NCBI RefSeq assembly: GCF_000196615.1
Contig: NC_014306.1
Location: 1,674,001-1,738,000 of the forward strand
Direction: 5' to 3'
Length of the DNA: 64,000 nt
DNA from: Erwinia billingiae Eb661
GTDB lineage: Bacteria; Pseudomonadota; Gammaproteobacteria; Enterobacterales; Enterobacteriaceae
Shown here: one piece after another, positions 55,163 through 64,000 of the stretch
Numbering within the stretch: position 1 is the stretch's first letter
How the letters are laid out: every line of letters begins with the position of its first letter
Translations under genes and position numbers: made by a program
Notes under the pieces: model-generated
What the model was told of the DNA's origin: nothing
What the model saw: only the letters and a program-made list of their open reading frames with translations
The model's database searches: none

Positions 55163-55949
55163 AACGTTGTGCGTAGCGCTTTTCGCTTTCGACCGGCGTG
55201 CGTTTCATCACCCGATCCAGCACTTCCGCTTCCAGCTCGGCCAGGCGCACTGAGCCTTTACGTCTCGGGCGCGGCAAATCAACCTGCAGATCCAGTCCGA
55301 TATTTCCCTCTTCTATCAGCAGTACCCGATCGGCCATCGCCACGGCTTCGCTAACGTCATGCGTGACCAGCAGCACGGTAAAGTTGTGCTTCTGCCACAG
55401 TGATTCAATCAGATCCTGCATTTCGATGCGGGTTAACGCATCCAGCGCACCCAGCGGTTCATCCAGCAGCAGTAAACCCGGACGATGGATCAGTGCGCGA
55501 GCCAGGGCGACGCGCTGCTTCTGGCCTCCGGAGAGGGCAGCAGGCCACTCTTTTGCCCTATCGGCCAGACCTACGGCTTCCAACGCTTCCAGCGCGGCCG
55601 CTTTCCAGCTTTTCCCTTTCAGCCCCAATCCGACATTATCAATCACGCTTTTCCACGGCAGCAGGCGAGCATCCTGAAACATCAAACGGGTGTCGTCGCT
55701 GGCTTCACTGAGCGGCGCATTACCGGCCAGCAGCGCGCCTGACGAGGTTTTCTCCAGACCGGCAAGCAGACGCAGCAGCGTACTTTTACCGCAACCGCTG
55801 CGTCCGACCACCGCGACAAACTGACCGGAAGGGATATGCAGATCGATATTGTTTAATACCGTCCGGCCTTTGTACTGCTTGCTGACACCGTTGATGACCA
55901 GCGGTGTACCGGCATTCAGGCGAGCCGGAGACGCGGTTAATTCGCTCAT
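55161..55949 (-). CDS. ssuB: Aliphatic sulfonate ABC transporter ATPase SsuB
   Basis: This 262-aa ABC ATPase powers alkanesulfonate import. Walker [10 protein letters not shown], signature LSGGQKQR, Walker [13 protein letters not shown] and switch [10 protein letters not shown] are intact. It overlaps the end of ssuC by 4 bp and is the last gene of ssuEADCB. Confidence 0.96.
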   Translation of the reverse strand: MSELTASPARLNAGTPLVINGVSKQYKGRTVLNNIDLHIPSGQFVAVVGRSGCGKSTLLRLLAGLEKTSSGALLAGNAPLSEASDDTRLMFQDARLLPWKSVIDNVGLGLKGKSWKAAALEALEAVGLADRAKEWPAALSGGQKQRVALARALIHRPGLLLLDEPLGALDALTRIEMQDLIESLWQKHNFTVLLVTHDVSEAVAMADRVLLIEEGNIGLDLQVDLPRPRRKGSVRLAELEAEVLDRVMKRTPVESEKRYAQR

Positions 55950-56743
55950 GCGTTATCCTCTTTCAGTTGATAAGCCGGATGCCAGCGCAACCAGACGCGT
56001 TCCAGTAACTGCGCGCTGACATCGGCCAGTTTACCGAGCAGGGCATAAAGAATGATCGCTACCACGACCACATCGGTTTGTAAAAACTCTCGGGCATTCA
56101 TCGCCAGGTAACCGATGCCCGAACTGGCGGAAATGGTTTCGGCCACAATCAGCGTCAGCCACATCAGGCCCAGCGCAAAACGCACCCCAACCATGATTGA
56201 GGGCAGGGCGCCAGGCAACACCACCTGAATAAACAGACTCCAGCCGGACAGGCCATAACTGCGGGCCATCTCGACCAGTCCACGGTCGATATTGCGGATG
56301 CCGTGATAGGTGTTCAGGTAAATCGGGAACATGGTGCCCAGCGCCACCAGGAAGATTTTGGCCGACTCATCAATACCGAACCACAGGATCACCAGCGGGA
56401 TCAGCGCCAGATGCGGAACGTTACGCAACATCTGTACGGAAGTATCCAGCAGTCTTTCTCCAAGGCGAGACATACCGGTGATCAGACCCAGCACCAGGCC
56501 AATCGAGCCGCCGATGCCAAAACCGATAGCGGCACGCCAGCTGCTGATCGCCAGGTTTTGCAGCAGTTCGCCGCTAACCGAAAGCTTCCAGAAGGTGACG
56601 ACAATCGCTTCGGGCGACGGCAGAATGCGGGTTGAAAGCCAGCCGGTCTGGGAAGCAATCTGCCAGACAACGATTAACAGAGCGGGAAGGGCCCAGGGAA
56701 CCAGGCTATTTCCAATGCGCGAAAGCGGCTTTTTCATCTTCAC
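55946..56743 (-). CDS. ssuC: Aliphatic sulfonate ABC transporter permease SsuC
   Basis: This 265-aa membrane protein has about six helices of the binding-protein-dependent permease family. The EAA-type loop for docking to SsuB is [20 protein letters not shown] (about 160-179). It sits 2 nt after ssuD and overlaps ssuB by 4 bp. Confidence 0.95.
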   Translation of the reverse strand: MKMKKPLSRIGNSLVPWALPALLIVVWQIASQTGWLSTRILPSPEAIVVTFWKLSVSGELLQNLAISSWRAAIGFGIGGSIGLVLGLITGMSRLGERLLDTSVQMLRNVPHLALIPLVILWFGIDESAKIFLVALGTMFPIYLNTYHGIRNIDRGLVEMARSYGLSGWSLFIQVVLPGALPSIMVGVRFALGLMWLTLIVAETISASSGIGYLAMNAREFLQTDVVVVAIILYALLGKLADVSAQLLERVWLRWHPAYQLKEDNA

Positions 56744-56745
56744 CT

Positions 56746-57891
56746 CTAGCTCTGTGACACTTTCTGTGGGGCAAAATCGTGGGCAACGGCTTCACCGTGT
56801 GCCGCGACTGCAGCCGGTTTCGGGATTTCCGGTACCGCCAGATCCAGATGAGGGAACAGCAACTCGCCGACGCGGTAGGCTTCCTCAAGATGCGGATAGC
56901 CGGAAAGAATAAAGGTTTCAATGCCCAGGTCGGCATATTCCTGCATTCTGGCCGCCACGGTTTCGCCGTCGCCAACCAGTGCTGTCCCCGCACCGCCACG
57001 AACCAGGCCGACGCCAGCCCAGAGATTAGGGCTAATTTCCAGCTTATCGCGGCTGCCGCTGTGTAACGCGCGCATCCGCTGCTGGCCGACCGAATCGGTT
57101 TTGGCCAGCGCCGCCTGCGCTTTTGCAATGGTGGCGTCATCGAGGTGGGAGATCAGACGATCGGCCGCCTGCCAGGCTTCTTCATTGGTTTCACGCACAA
57201 TCACATGCAGACGAATACCAAACTTCACTTTGCGACCCTGTGCGGCGGCTTTCGCCTGCACCTGAGCGATTTTCTCTTTGACCTGCGCCGGCGGTTCGCC
57301 CCACGTCAGATAGACATCCACCTGTTCTGCCGCCAAATCCTGTGCAGGCTCTGAGGAGCCGCCAAACCATAAAGGCGGACGCGGCTGCTGTACCGGTTTA
57401 AACATCAAACGCGCGCCACGGACGTGAACGTGCTTGCCTTCGTAATCGACGGTTTCGCCCTCCAGCACCCGGCGCCAGACGCGGGTGAATTCGGCGGATT
57501 CTTCGTAGCGTTCTTTATGGTCGAGGAATACACCGTCACCGGCTAACTCTTCAGCATCACCACCGGTGACCAGGTTGAACAGGGCGCGGCCATTTGACAG
57601 CCGATCTAAGGTCGCAGCCTGACGGGCCGCCTGAGTCGGGGAGATCACCCCAGGACGCAGCGCCACCAGGAAGCGTAAACGCTGGGTCACCGGGATCAGG
57701 GATGCGGCAACCAGCCAGGCATCCTCACAGGAACGACCGGTCGGGATCAGCACACCACCGAAACCCAGACGATCCGCTGCCTGAGCGATCTGCTGCAGGT
57801 AACCATGATCAACCGGGCGCGCACCTTCTGAAGTACCTAAATAGTGACCATCACCGTGGGTCGGTAAAAACCAGAAAACGGAAAGGCTCAT
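56746..57891 (-). CDS. ssuD: FMNH2-dependent alkanesulfonate monooxygenase SsuD
   Basis: This 381-aa bacterial-luciferase-like TIM-barrel enzyme splits alkanesulfonates into aldehyde and sulfite using FMNH2 from SsuE. The conserved Cys is in TGRSCEDAW (Cys55 counting Met), and [10 protein letters not shown] holds the catalytic Arg and the neighbouring His. Length equals E. coli SsuD. Confidence 0.97.
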   Translation of the reverse strand: MSLSVFWFLPTHGDGHYLGTSEGARPVDHGYLQQIAQAADRLGFGGVLIPTGRSCEDAWLVAASLIPVTQRLRFLVALRPGVISPTQAARQAATLDRLSNGRALFNLVTGGDAEELAGDGVFLDHKERYEESAEFTRVWRRVLEGETVDYEGKHVHVRGARLMFKPVQQPRPPLWFGGSSEPAQDLAAEQVDVYLTWGEPPAQVKEKIAQVQAKAAAQGRKVKFGIRLHVIVRETNEEAWQAADRLISHLDDATIAKAQAALAKTDSVGQQRMRALHSGSRDKLEISPNLWAGVGLVRGGAGTALVGDGETVAARMQEYADLGIETFILSGYPHLEEAYRVGELLFPHLDLAVPEIPKPAAVAAHGEAVAHDFAPQKVSQS

Positions 57892-57905
57892 GTTGGGATT
57901 CCTTA

Positions 57906-58862
57906 TTAATTAGCGCTGCTCGCGTGCCAGATACGGTCGGCAATCTCGACTTTTACCGGCATTAAATGGCTGGCATAGAACAGGTCGGCAGTTTGTTGCT
58001 GGGCGTTGGCCGTTTTGTCACTGACCGGGCCGATAGAGGTTGGCGGACGGTGATCCAGATAGCTGGCAATCACCGGCTTAGGCAGACCCATCGCCTGCGC
58101 CAGCAGATCGATGCTTTGCTCACGATCGCTGAGGGTCAGCGCATCGGCCTGGCTGAAGGTCGCCAGCACTTGGGTAATAAAGGCCCCGTTTGCCTGGGTG
58201 AAGGGACGCGTTGCCAGATAGAACGACCCGGTTTGATTCAGTTGGCTGCCATCGGTCAGCACTCTGACGCCGCCCTGCAGCAAGGCCGCAGAATAGTACG
58301 GGTCCCAAATCGCCCACGCATCCACATCACCCTGCTGGAACGCCGCGCGGGCATCGGCTGGGGTCAGATAAGCGGGCTGGATATCGCTGAACTTCAATCC
58401 GGCTTTTTCCAGTGCGCGCAGCAACAGGTTGTGCGAGCTGGATCCTTTCTGGAAAGCGACCTTATGGCTCTTCAGATCGGCAACGGTTTTATAGGGGCTG
58501 TTTTTCGCCACCAGAATCACTTCTGCTTTCGGTTTCGGCGGTTCTGCGCCGACATACAGCAAGTCTGCGCCGGCTGCCTGAGCAAAAATCGGTGGGATAT
58601 CGCCGGTGCTGCCCAAATCAATGCTGTTAACGTTTAACGCTTCAAGCATTTGCGGACCGGCCGGGAACTCGACCCATTTGATTTTGGTGTTGGGAAAACG
58701 CTCTTCAAGCAGGTGATGAGATTTGGCTAACACCATGCTCACCGATCCTTTCTGATAGCCTATGCGAAAGGTTTTCGGCGCCTCTGTTTCTGCCGCGAAA
58801 GCAGTACTGGCCAGCACGCTGGTTAAGGTCAGTGCGGAGAGGATCCTTGCAAATAATGTCAT
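57906..58862 (-). CDS. ssuA: Periplasmic sulfonate-binding protein SsuA
   Basis: This 318-aa solute-binding protein delivers sulfonates to SsuBC. A Sec signal peptide ([20 protein letters not shown], then AFA before AETEAP) is followed by [17 protein letters not shown] chose ATG 58862, with AAGGAG 7 nt upstream; a longer frame would overlap ssuE and lack a signal peptide. It lies 10 nt after ssuE. Confidence 0.96.
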   Translation of the reverse strand: MTLFARILSALTLTSVLASTAFAAETEAPKTFRIGYQKGSVSMVLAKSHHLLEERFPNTKIKWVEFPAGPQMLEALNVNSIDLGSTGDIPPIFAQAAGADLLYVGAEPPKPKAEVILVAKNSPYKTVADLKSHKVAFQKGSSSHNLLLRALEKAGLKFSDIQPAYLTPADARAAFQQGDVDAWAIWDPYYSAALLQGGVRVLTDGSQLNQTGSFYLATRPFTQANGAFITQVLATFSQADALTLSDREQSIDLLAQAMGLPKPVIASYLDHRPPTSIGPVSDKTANAQQQTADLFYASHLMPVKVEIADRIWHASSAN

Positions 58863-58872
58863 CAGCGGCTCC

Positions 58873-59424
58873 TTAAACGGCGACGGCCAGCGGTCGGTGG
58901 CGACGAGCCAGCGCAGACCAGAAGGTGTCGATGGATTCGTTGATGCGGTCGCGCAGCACCGGCGAGAGTTCCGGCTGACGATCGTAATGGGTAATTTGCG
59001 AATCATCCGCGAACACGCCATGCAGCACTTCCTGCGCTTTCAGCGCATTCAGCACGGGCTTGAGGGCGTAATCCACCGCCAGCATATGCGCAACGGTGCC
59101 GCCAGTGGCCAGCGGCAGCACGACTTTGTGCTCAAGCGCGCGCTCAGGCAGCAGGTCGAGCAGCGTTTTCAGGGCACCCGAAAACGACGCTTTATAAACA
59201 GGTGTGGCAACAATCACCCCATCGGCCTGCTCCAGGTCTTCCTTTAAGGCCAACAGCGCGGGTGAATCAAAGCGGGCATAAAGCAGGTCTTCAGGCACGA
59301 AGTTATGCAAATTCCACGGAATAACCTCTACGCCGCGCTGTTCAAGCAGGCGCTGGCAAACGGTTAATAGGGCGGTGGAACGAGATGGATAGCGAGGACT
59401 TCCCGCCAGAGTAATAACGCGCAT
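58873..59424 (-). CDS. ssuE: NADPH-dependent FMN reductase SsuE
   Basis: This 183-aa flavodoxin-like reductase supplies FMNH2 to SsuD. The FMN phosphate loop is [14 protein letters not shown] near the N-terminus, and [20 protein letters not shown] is the second conserved segment. It is slightly shorter at the C-terminus than E. coli SsuE (191 aa). It is the first gene of the operon, with GGAGAGG upstream. Confidence 0.96.
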   Translation of the reverse strand: MRVITLAGSPRYPSRSTALLTVCQRLLEQRGVEVIPWNLHNFVPEDLLYARFDSPALLALKEDLEQADGVIVATPVYKASFSGALKTLLDLLPERALEHKVVLPLATGGTVAHMLAVDYALKPVLNALKAQEVLHGVFADDSQITHYDRQPELSPVLRDRINESIDTFWSALARRHRPLAVAV

Positions 59425-59799
59425 AACCTCTCCTTATAACTGAAAGTTATTGAACTGACTTATTCTGGAACCGATGGAACTATCCTGACAGACGGGCAGG
59501 AGAGGCTTAAATGATTTATCTGGCATAGATAAGTTGATTAGCGGATATAAAAGCGGAATGAGCGGTTTAGCTGGCACTATCGTTTTACTTTCCTGACAAA
59601 GAACCTTACCATTTTGCCCCGCACCTGCAGCGTCACTGCGCCCACTGGCTGTTATCACCTCTCTCATCGGATCCACAGTATAAAAAGGAGAGAAGCCGCA
59701 ACCGTGACGGTTAAACGCAGTATTTCGGGTTAGTATCGCCAGACGATATCAACTGTTTGTCCTATCCAGCTCGAGAGTCTCGGGCATTCAGGAGCGACC
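59425..59799. other. ssuE-pyrD divergent intergenic region
   Basis: This 375-bp gap holds the divergent control regions of ssu and pyrD. Near ssuE, ATAAC-N5-GTTAT (59436-59450) has the T-N11-A form bound by LysR-type regulators; Cbl and CysB control ssu in E. coli, but its place next to the ribosome site makes this doubtful. Near 59700, AACCGT-G-ACGGTT is a perfect dyad of unknown role. E. coli carries the elf fimbrial cluster in this interval, and nothing of it is seen here. Confidence 0.45.
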
Positions 59800-60810
59800 A
59801 TGTATTATCCCTTTGTCCGCAAGGCCCTTTTCCAGCTTGATGCCGAGCGTGCCCATGAACTGACACTCCGACAGCTGCAGCGGGTCACCGGAACACCTTT
59901 ACTGCACCTGGTTCGCCAGTCGCTGCCTTTCAAGCCGGTTAACTGCATGGGGCTGACCTTTAAGAATCCTTTGGGCCTTGCCGCAGGACTGGATAAAAAC
60001 GGTGAGTGTATCGATGCCTTTGGTGCATTGGGCTTTGGATCGATCGAAATCGGCACCGTGACGCCAAGAGCGCAGGACGGCAACGACAAGCCAAGAATGT
60101 TCCGCGTATTGGAAGCCGAAGGGATTATCAACCGCATGGGCTTCAATAATCACGGCGTGGATAACCTGGTGGAGAACGTCAAAAAGTCGCATTTCGATGG
60201 CGTGCTCGGGATCAATATTGGTAAGAATAAAGATACGTCGGTCGAGAACGGCAAAGACGATTATTTAATCTGCATGGATAAGATCTATCCTTATGCGGGT
60301 TACATCACGGTAAATATCTCCTCGCCAAACACCCCAGGATTACGCACGCTGCAATACGGTGAAGCGCTGGACGATCTTTTGATCGCGGTGAAACAGAAAC
60401 AGAAAGATCTAGAAATGATTCATCACAAATATGTTCCTGTGGCGGTGAAGATCGCGCCGGATCTTTCTGAAGAAGAGTTGATCCAAATTGCCGACAGTCT
60501 GATCCGTCATAATATTGATGGCGTGATTGCCACGAATACCACCCTCGATCGTTCACTGGTCGCTGGCCTGAAGCACGCGGGGGAAGCGGGTGGATTAAGC
60601 GGACGTCCGGTGCAATTACGCAGTACAGAAATTATTCGCCGGCTGTCGCAGGAACTGCAGGGCAAACTGCCTATTATTGGCGTGGGCGGGATTGATTCGC
60701 TGGTTTCAGCGCGCGAAAAAATGGCGGCGGGTGCTTCGCTGATCCAAATATATTCCGGCTTTATTTACAAAGGCCCACCGCTGATAAAAGAAATTGTGAC
60801 CCACATCTAA
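59800..60810 (+). CDS. pyrD: Dihydroorotate dehydrogenase (quinone)
   Basis: This 336-aa class 2 FMN enzyme oxidises dihydroorotate to orotate and passes electrons to membrane quinone. An N-terminal amphipathic helix for membrane contact (about 1-30) precedes the barrel. Key segments are [21 protein letters not shown], the catalytic-Ser segment [14 protein letters not shown] and ATNTTLDRS. Length equals E. coli. GGAG lies 8 nt before the ATG. Confidence 0.98.
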   Translation: MYYPFVRKALFQLDAERAHELTLRQLQRVTGTPLLHLVRQSLPFKPVNCMGLTFKNPLGLAAGLDKNGECIDAFGALGFGSIEIGTVTPRAQDGNDKPRMFRVLEAEGIINRMGFNNHGVDNLVENVKKSHFDGVLGINIGKNKDTSVENGKDDYLICMDKIYPYAGYITVNISSPNTPGLRTLQYGEALDDLLIAVKQKQKDLEMIHHKYVPVAVKIAPDLSEEELIQIADSLIRHNIDGVIATNTTLDRSLVAGLKHAGEAGGLSGRPVQLRSTEIIRRLSQELQGKLPIIGVGGIDSLVSAREKMAAGASLIQIYSGFIYKGPPLIKEIVTHI

Positions 60811-60984
60811 GCTAATTCTTAGCTAAACCGGCCAGGGGCTTTATTTTCGCCGCTGGCTCGTTTATATTTTATCCTGTTTAAACATTATTCAGACTATTTT
60901 GGCTCGCGGCTGGATTGACATATCTTTTCAAATCCACCGTTCGTCCAGTAAATAGCGGCCAATTTTATGACTACAGGACCCATC

Positions 60985-61527
60985 ATGAGAATTAAACCTG
61001 ACGACAGCTGGCGCTGGTTTTTCGATGCAGAACACGATCGCATGATGCTGGATCTGGCTGACGGAATGCTGTTCCGTTCGCGCTTCCCTCGTAAGATGCT
61101 GACGCCGGATGCTTTTGATACTTCTGGGTTTTGTGTCGATGATGCTGCGCTGTTCTTCAGCTTTGAAGAGAACTGTCGCCGCTGCGAATTGAATGTGGAC
61201 CAGCGTGCAGAGCTGGTGCTGAATGCGCTGGTCGCCAGCCGTTTCCTTAAGCCGTTAATGCCGAAAAGCTGGCACTTTGAGACCCATCGCCACAGTGGCT
61301 GGGTTCCAGAAGAAGGTGAGTTGGTGAGCGTTCAACTGTGTGAAAACGGTGAACAGGCACATTTGCTGGTGGTAGAAAGCGGAGAAAATGCGGCACTCTG
61401 TCTGCTGGCTCAACCGCAACTGACACTGGCCGGGCGCGGAATGGTATTGGGTGATGCGATTAAGGTGATGAACGATCGTCTTCAGCCCCGGCAGTCTGAG
61501 TCTCTTACTTTCGCCAGGGCTGTTTAA
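60985..61527 (+). CDS. zapC: Cell division protein ZapC
   Basis: This 180-aa FtsZ-ring stabiliser bundles FtsZ filaments in the cytoplasm. It matches E. coli ZapC in length and in [20 protein letters not shown] and [19 protein letters not shown] chose ATG 60985 with AGGA 6 nt upstream; an ATG six codons earlier is less likely. It ends 2 nt from the end of ycbX, with no room for a terminator between them. Confidence 0.95.
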   Translation: MRIKPDDSWRWFFDAEHDRMMLDLADGMLFRSRFPRKMLTPDAFDTSGFCVDDAALFFSFEENCRRCELNVDQRAELVLNALVASRFLKPLMPKSWHFETHRHSGWVPEEGELVSVQLCENGEQAHLLVVESGENAALCLLAQPQLTLAGRGMVLGDAIKVMNDRLQPRQSESLTFARAV

Positions 61528-61529
61528 GA

Positions 61530-62642
61530 TTATTGCGTCAGGACCAGGTCGCTGGCGGGAATGCAGCTGCAGCTGAGGATCCTGCCGTTATCACGCACGG
61601 CCCCTTTTTTCATCTGGCTGACTTCTCCTGATACCAGATTCAAATGGCAACTGCCACAAATCCCGGCCCGGCACGAGTAGGGAATGCGGAATCCCTGCAT
61701 TTCCAACTGTTCCAGCAGCACCTGCTGATTGTTTCCCTGAAAGGTTTCCCCCTGCCAGCTGATGGTCACGCTTTGGGCGTTGCCACTGACCACCTCCAGC
61801 GATTCCACGACCTGGCCTGCGCCGTAAGGTCGCGGTGGCTTGCTGGCGACGACCTGAAGCTCGTCACCGACCCGCATAATGCCGCTGTTTCTGGCAATCA
61901 GGTTAAGGCCAAAATCGATGTCTCCACTGCCGTCAGTGGCGGTGCGGAACTTTTGCAGCGTGGCTAAAGGTTCACCGCTGGGGTGTTTACGGCCTTTCTC
62001 AGGGCTAACCGTGGTCAGTACGCAGCGGCTGCAAGGTTTCGGCACATCGAACAGTACCTCACCAATCCGCACCGTTGACCAGCTGTCTTCTGCCCAGGCA
62101 CTGGCACCGGTGATCACCAGGTTTGGTCGAAACTGCTCCAGTTTGATCCCTGCCGGACAGCGCTGACGCAAATCCTGCAAAGACGCTTCATTTATTAGCA
62201 GGAACGGAAAACCGTCGGCAAAGCCTAATGGCACCTGCTCAAAGCGTTTAACCCGGCGGGACATCTGCGGACCCACCCAGCGTAATTGCACCGGGCGGGG
62301 GAAGAAGCTGCTGAGCCACTGGTTAATGGCGGCTGGCGCGGTGAGTGAGGTGAAAACATTGCCCCAGACTTCGGTCGGTGCAAGTTCACTGGAGAAGTCA
62401 GCGAGCCGAACCGTGGCGCTGGTACCATCAGGCGCAGAAAGAAAGAGACCTTCAGGGATCAACGCGGGGGTGAAAAGCACCATCTCCGGATACTGGCGGG
62501 CAGTAATAAAGGTGCCATCCTCGTCCGTGATCATAAAGACACGGTCAAAGGCCAGCCCACTCTCCAGTGCCTGTGCATGAGAAACCTGGGTCCCTCGCAA
62601 TGACTTCACCGGATGAATGAACAGACGAGACAGGCTAATCAT
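61530..62642 (-). CDS. ycbX: MOSC-domain molybdoprotein with C-terminal 2Fe-2S ferredoxin, YcbX
   Basis: This 370-aa protein has an N-terminal beta-barrel and MOSC domain (about 1-270) with the molybdenum-cofactor cysteine in [12 protein letters not shown], followed by a plant-type ferredoxin domain with [10 protein letters not shown] and a distal CSC. In E. coli YcbX detoxifies N-hydroxylated bases such as 6-hydroxylaminopurine, taking electrons from CysJ. I chose ATG 62642 ([13 protein letters not shown]) with GGAGG upstream. Confidence 0.94.
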   Translation of the reverse strand: MISLSRLFIHPVKSLRGTQVSHAQALESGLAFDRVFMITDEDGTFITARQYPEMVLFTPALIPEGLFLSAPDGTSATVRLADFSSELAPTEVWGNVFTSLTAPAAINQWLSSFFPRPVQLRWVGPQMSRRVKRFEQVPLGFADGFPFLLINEASLQDLRQRCPAGIKLEQFRPNLVITGASAWAEDSWSTVRIGEVLFDVPKPCSRCVLTTVSPEKGRKHPSGEPLATLQKFRTATDGSGDIDFGLNLIARNSGIMRVGDELQVVASKPPRPYGAGQVVESLEVVSGNAQSVTISWQGETFQGNNQQVLLEQLEMQGFRIPYSCRAGICGSCHLNLVSGEVSQMKKGAVRDNGRILSCSCIPASDLVLTQ

Positions 62643-62726
62643 GGTGCCCTCCAGGCAAATAAAGCGGAAAAAAGCGTCTTCAGGCAAGAAAAGCGGCGGG
62701 GTACCTGAGGAAAAGAAGCTAACTTT

Positions 62727-62754
62727 ATGACATGTGCCTGCGATTAGCTATAAT
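62727..62754 (+). promoter_or_regulatory. Candidate rlmL promoter
   Basis: ATGACA (62727-62732, 5/6) and a perfect TATAAT (62749-62754) are 16 bp apart. The start would be near 62761, leaving a leader of about 28 nt. Confidence 0.65.
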
Positions 62755-62788
62755 GCGCAGCAATTTTCTGACGACGATAAGTGACACT

Positions 62789-64000
62789 ATGAATTCTCTG
62801 TTTGCCAGTACGGCGCGTGGGCTCGAAGAGCTATTAAAAAGTGAACTGGAAGCGATGGGGGCTGAGGCCTGCCAGATCGTCCAGGGCGGCGTACATTATC
62901 AGGGTGACGATCGTCTGATGTACCAAAGTTTGATGTGGAGCCGTCTGGCGTCGCGCATCCTGCTGCCGCTGACCGAATGCGGCGTTTACAGTGACCTCGA
63001 CCTTTATCTGGGTGTGCAGGCTATCGACTGGCCGGCGATGTTCGGCAGTGATAAAACCTTTGCGGTGCATTTCAGCGGTCTGAACGAGGTTATCCGTAAC
63101 AGCCAGTATGGCGCGCTGAAAGTTAAAGATGCGATTGTCGACAGCTTTACCCGTAAAGGGTTTGCCCGTCCGGACGTCGATCGCGAGCAGCCCGATATCC
63201 GCGTTAACGTCTGGCTGAATAAAGATACTGCCAGCATTGCGCTGGATCTGAGTGGTGAAGGCCTGCATCAGCGCGGCTATCGCCAGCAGACCGGTCAGGC
63301 TCCGTTAAAAGAGAACCTGGCCGCGGCGATCGTGCTGCGCTCCGGCTGGGAGGTGGGAACACCGCTGATCGATCCGATGTGTGGATCGGGAACCCTGTTG
63401 ATTGAAGCGGCAATGATCGCCAGCGATCGCGCACCGGGACTACATCGTCCACATTGGGGCTTCAGCGGCTGGTCTAAATTCAATGATGCGTTGTGGCAGG
63501 AAGTGACCACCGAGGCACAGGTTCGTGCTAAACGTGGCGTGCAGCAAACCACCTCGCGTTTTTATGGCTATGACAATGATTCTCGCGTGGTTGAACGGGC
63601 GATTGCCAATGCCCGTCGCGCAGGGATGGCTGACATCATCAGCTTTACCGTGCAGGAAGTGTTGAAACTGACCAATCCGCTGCCTGAAGGGCCAACCGGA
63701 ACCGTGGTGAGCAACCCGCCTTACGGTGAGCGTATGGATAGCGAACCCGCGCTGATCGCCCTGCACAGCCAGTTGGGGCGCCTGATGAAAAGCCACTTCG
63801 GCGGCTGGAATCTGTCGTTGTTCAGCGCTTCTCCGGAACTGCTGAGCTGCCTGCAACTGCGTGCCGACCGTCAGTTCAAAGCGAAAAACGGTCCACTGGA
63901 CTGCGTACAGAAAAACTATCAGCTGGCGGTCAACCCTTCCGCTGCGGCCGGTGGTCAGGTTGCTGAAGATTATGCCAACCGTCTGCGCAAGAACATTAAG
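62789..64000 (+). CDS. rlmL: 23S rRNA methyltransferase RlmL (RlmKL), 5' part
   Basis: The first 404 codons are present and the frame stays open to the window edge. In E. coli the 702-aa protein makes m2G2445 with its N-terminal half and m7G2069 with its C-terminal half (RlmK). Visible here are the THUMP domain (about 45-155), the SAM loop [16 protein letters not shown] (near 190-205) and the catalytic NPPYGER (near 310). The start [20 protein letters not shown] matches the family. The second methyltransferase lies outside. Confidence 0.96.
   Translation, partial: MNSLFASTARGLEELLKSELEAMGAEACQIVQGGVHYQGDDRLMYQSLMWSRLASRILLPLTECGVYSDLDLYLGVQAIDWPAMFGSDKTFAVHFSGLNEVIRNSQYGALKVKDAIVDSFTRKGFARPDVDREQPDIRVNVWLNKDTASIALDLSGEGLHQRGYRQQTGQAPLKENLAAAIVLRSGWEVGTPLIDPMCGSGTLLIEAAMIASDRAPGLHRPHWGFSGWSKFNDALWQEVTTEAQVRAKRGVQQTTSRFYGYDNDSRVVERAIANARRAGMADIISFTVQEVLKLTNPLPEGPTGTVVSNPPYGERMDSEPALIALHSQLGRLMKSHFGGWNLSLFSASPELLSCLQLRADRQFKAKNGPLDCVQKNYQLAVNPSAAAGGQVAEDYANRLRKNIK

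Noticed and set aside
59434..59676. An 80-codon minus-strand frame in the ssuE-pyrD gap
   Set aside because: No ribosome site, no recognisable product, and it ends inside the ssu control region; it is most likely chance.
59697..59712. PurR box before pyrD
   Set aside because: E. coli pyrD is PurR-regulated, but the best alignment here matches only 8 of 12 fixed positions, so the dyad near 59700 is noted without assignment.

Overview
The window is a stretch of core chromosome from a gamma-proteobacterium of the order Enterobacterales. Nearly every gene has an obvious Escherichia coli counterpart of almost the same length, and the order follows the E. coli 20-22 min region: aat, cydC, cydD, trxB, lrp, ftsK, lolA, rarA, serS, ycaD, pflA, pflB, focA, ycaO, serC, aroA, cmk, rpsA, ihfB, ycaI, msbA, lpxK, ycaQ, ycaR, kdsB, ycbJ, elyC, cmoM, mukF, mukE, mukB, ldtD, mepK, ycbL, aspC, ompF, asnS, pncB, pepN, ssuBCDAE, pyrD, zapC, ycbX, rlmL. 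Protein divergence and the missing E. coli accessory genes suggest Erwiniaceae (Erwinia/Pantoea) or a close relative. That placement is an inference, not a measured result.

Layout. 1-9.4 kb holds the 5' end of aat, the CydCD thiol exporter, thioredoxin reductase, the global regulator Lrp behind a long leader, and the DNA translocase FtsK, which has a TTG start and a LexA box. 9.6-13 kb carries LolA, the replication-associated ATPase RarA and seryl-tRNA synthetase. 13-20.8 kb holds a YcaD-type transporter facing the anaerobic formate cluster pflA-pflB-focA, which has an FNR site, and ycaO. 21-26.5 kb is serC-aroA and cmk-rpsA-ihfB.

26.7-34 kb is an envelope block: ComEC-like YcaI, msbA-lpxK, the crosslink glycosylase YcaQ, ycaR-kdsB. 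34-35.7 kb has the kinase-like YcbJ tail-to-tail with ElyC. 35.9-43.2 kb is cmoM and the MukFEB condensin, in overlapping frames. 43.3-46.6 kb has the murein enzymes LdtD and MepK and the glyoxalase II-like YcbL. 46.6-52.3 kb, on the minus strand, is aspC, the OmpF-type porin, asnS and pncB. 52.5-59.4 kb is pepN facing the sulfonate-sulfur operon ssuEADCB. The end holds pyrD, zapC facing ycbX, and the first 404 codons of rlmL.

There are no tRNA or rRNA genes, CRISPR arrays, insertion sequences, prophage genes or toxin-antitoxin pairs, and every complete gene reads through without a frameshift. I see no previously undescribed multi-gene system. The items most worth a second look are small. They are an intrinsic terminator directly in front of asnS, a PurR-like operator over the aspC -35, a perfect dyad in the lrp leader, the degenerate kinase-like YcbJ, a 60-bp tandem repeat in ftsK, GNRA-capped 3' hairpins without a U-tract, and strand-polarised Chi and KOPS motifs.
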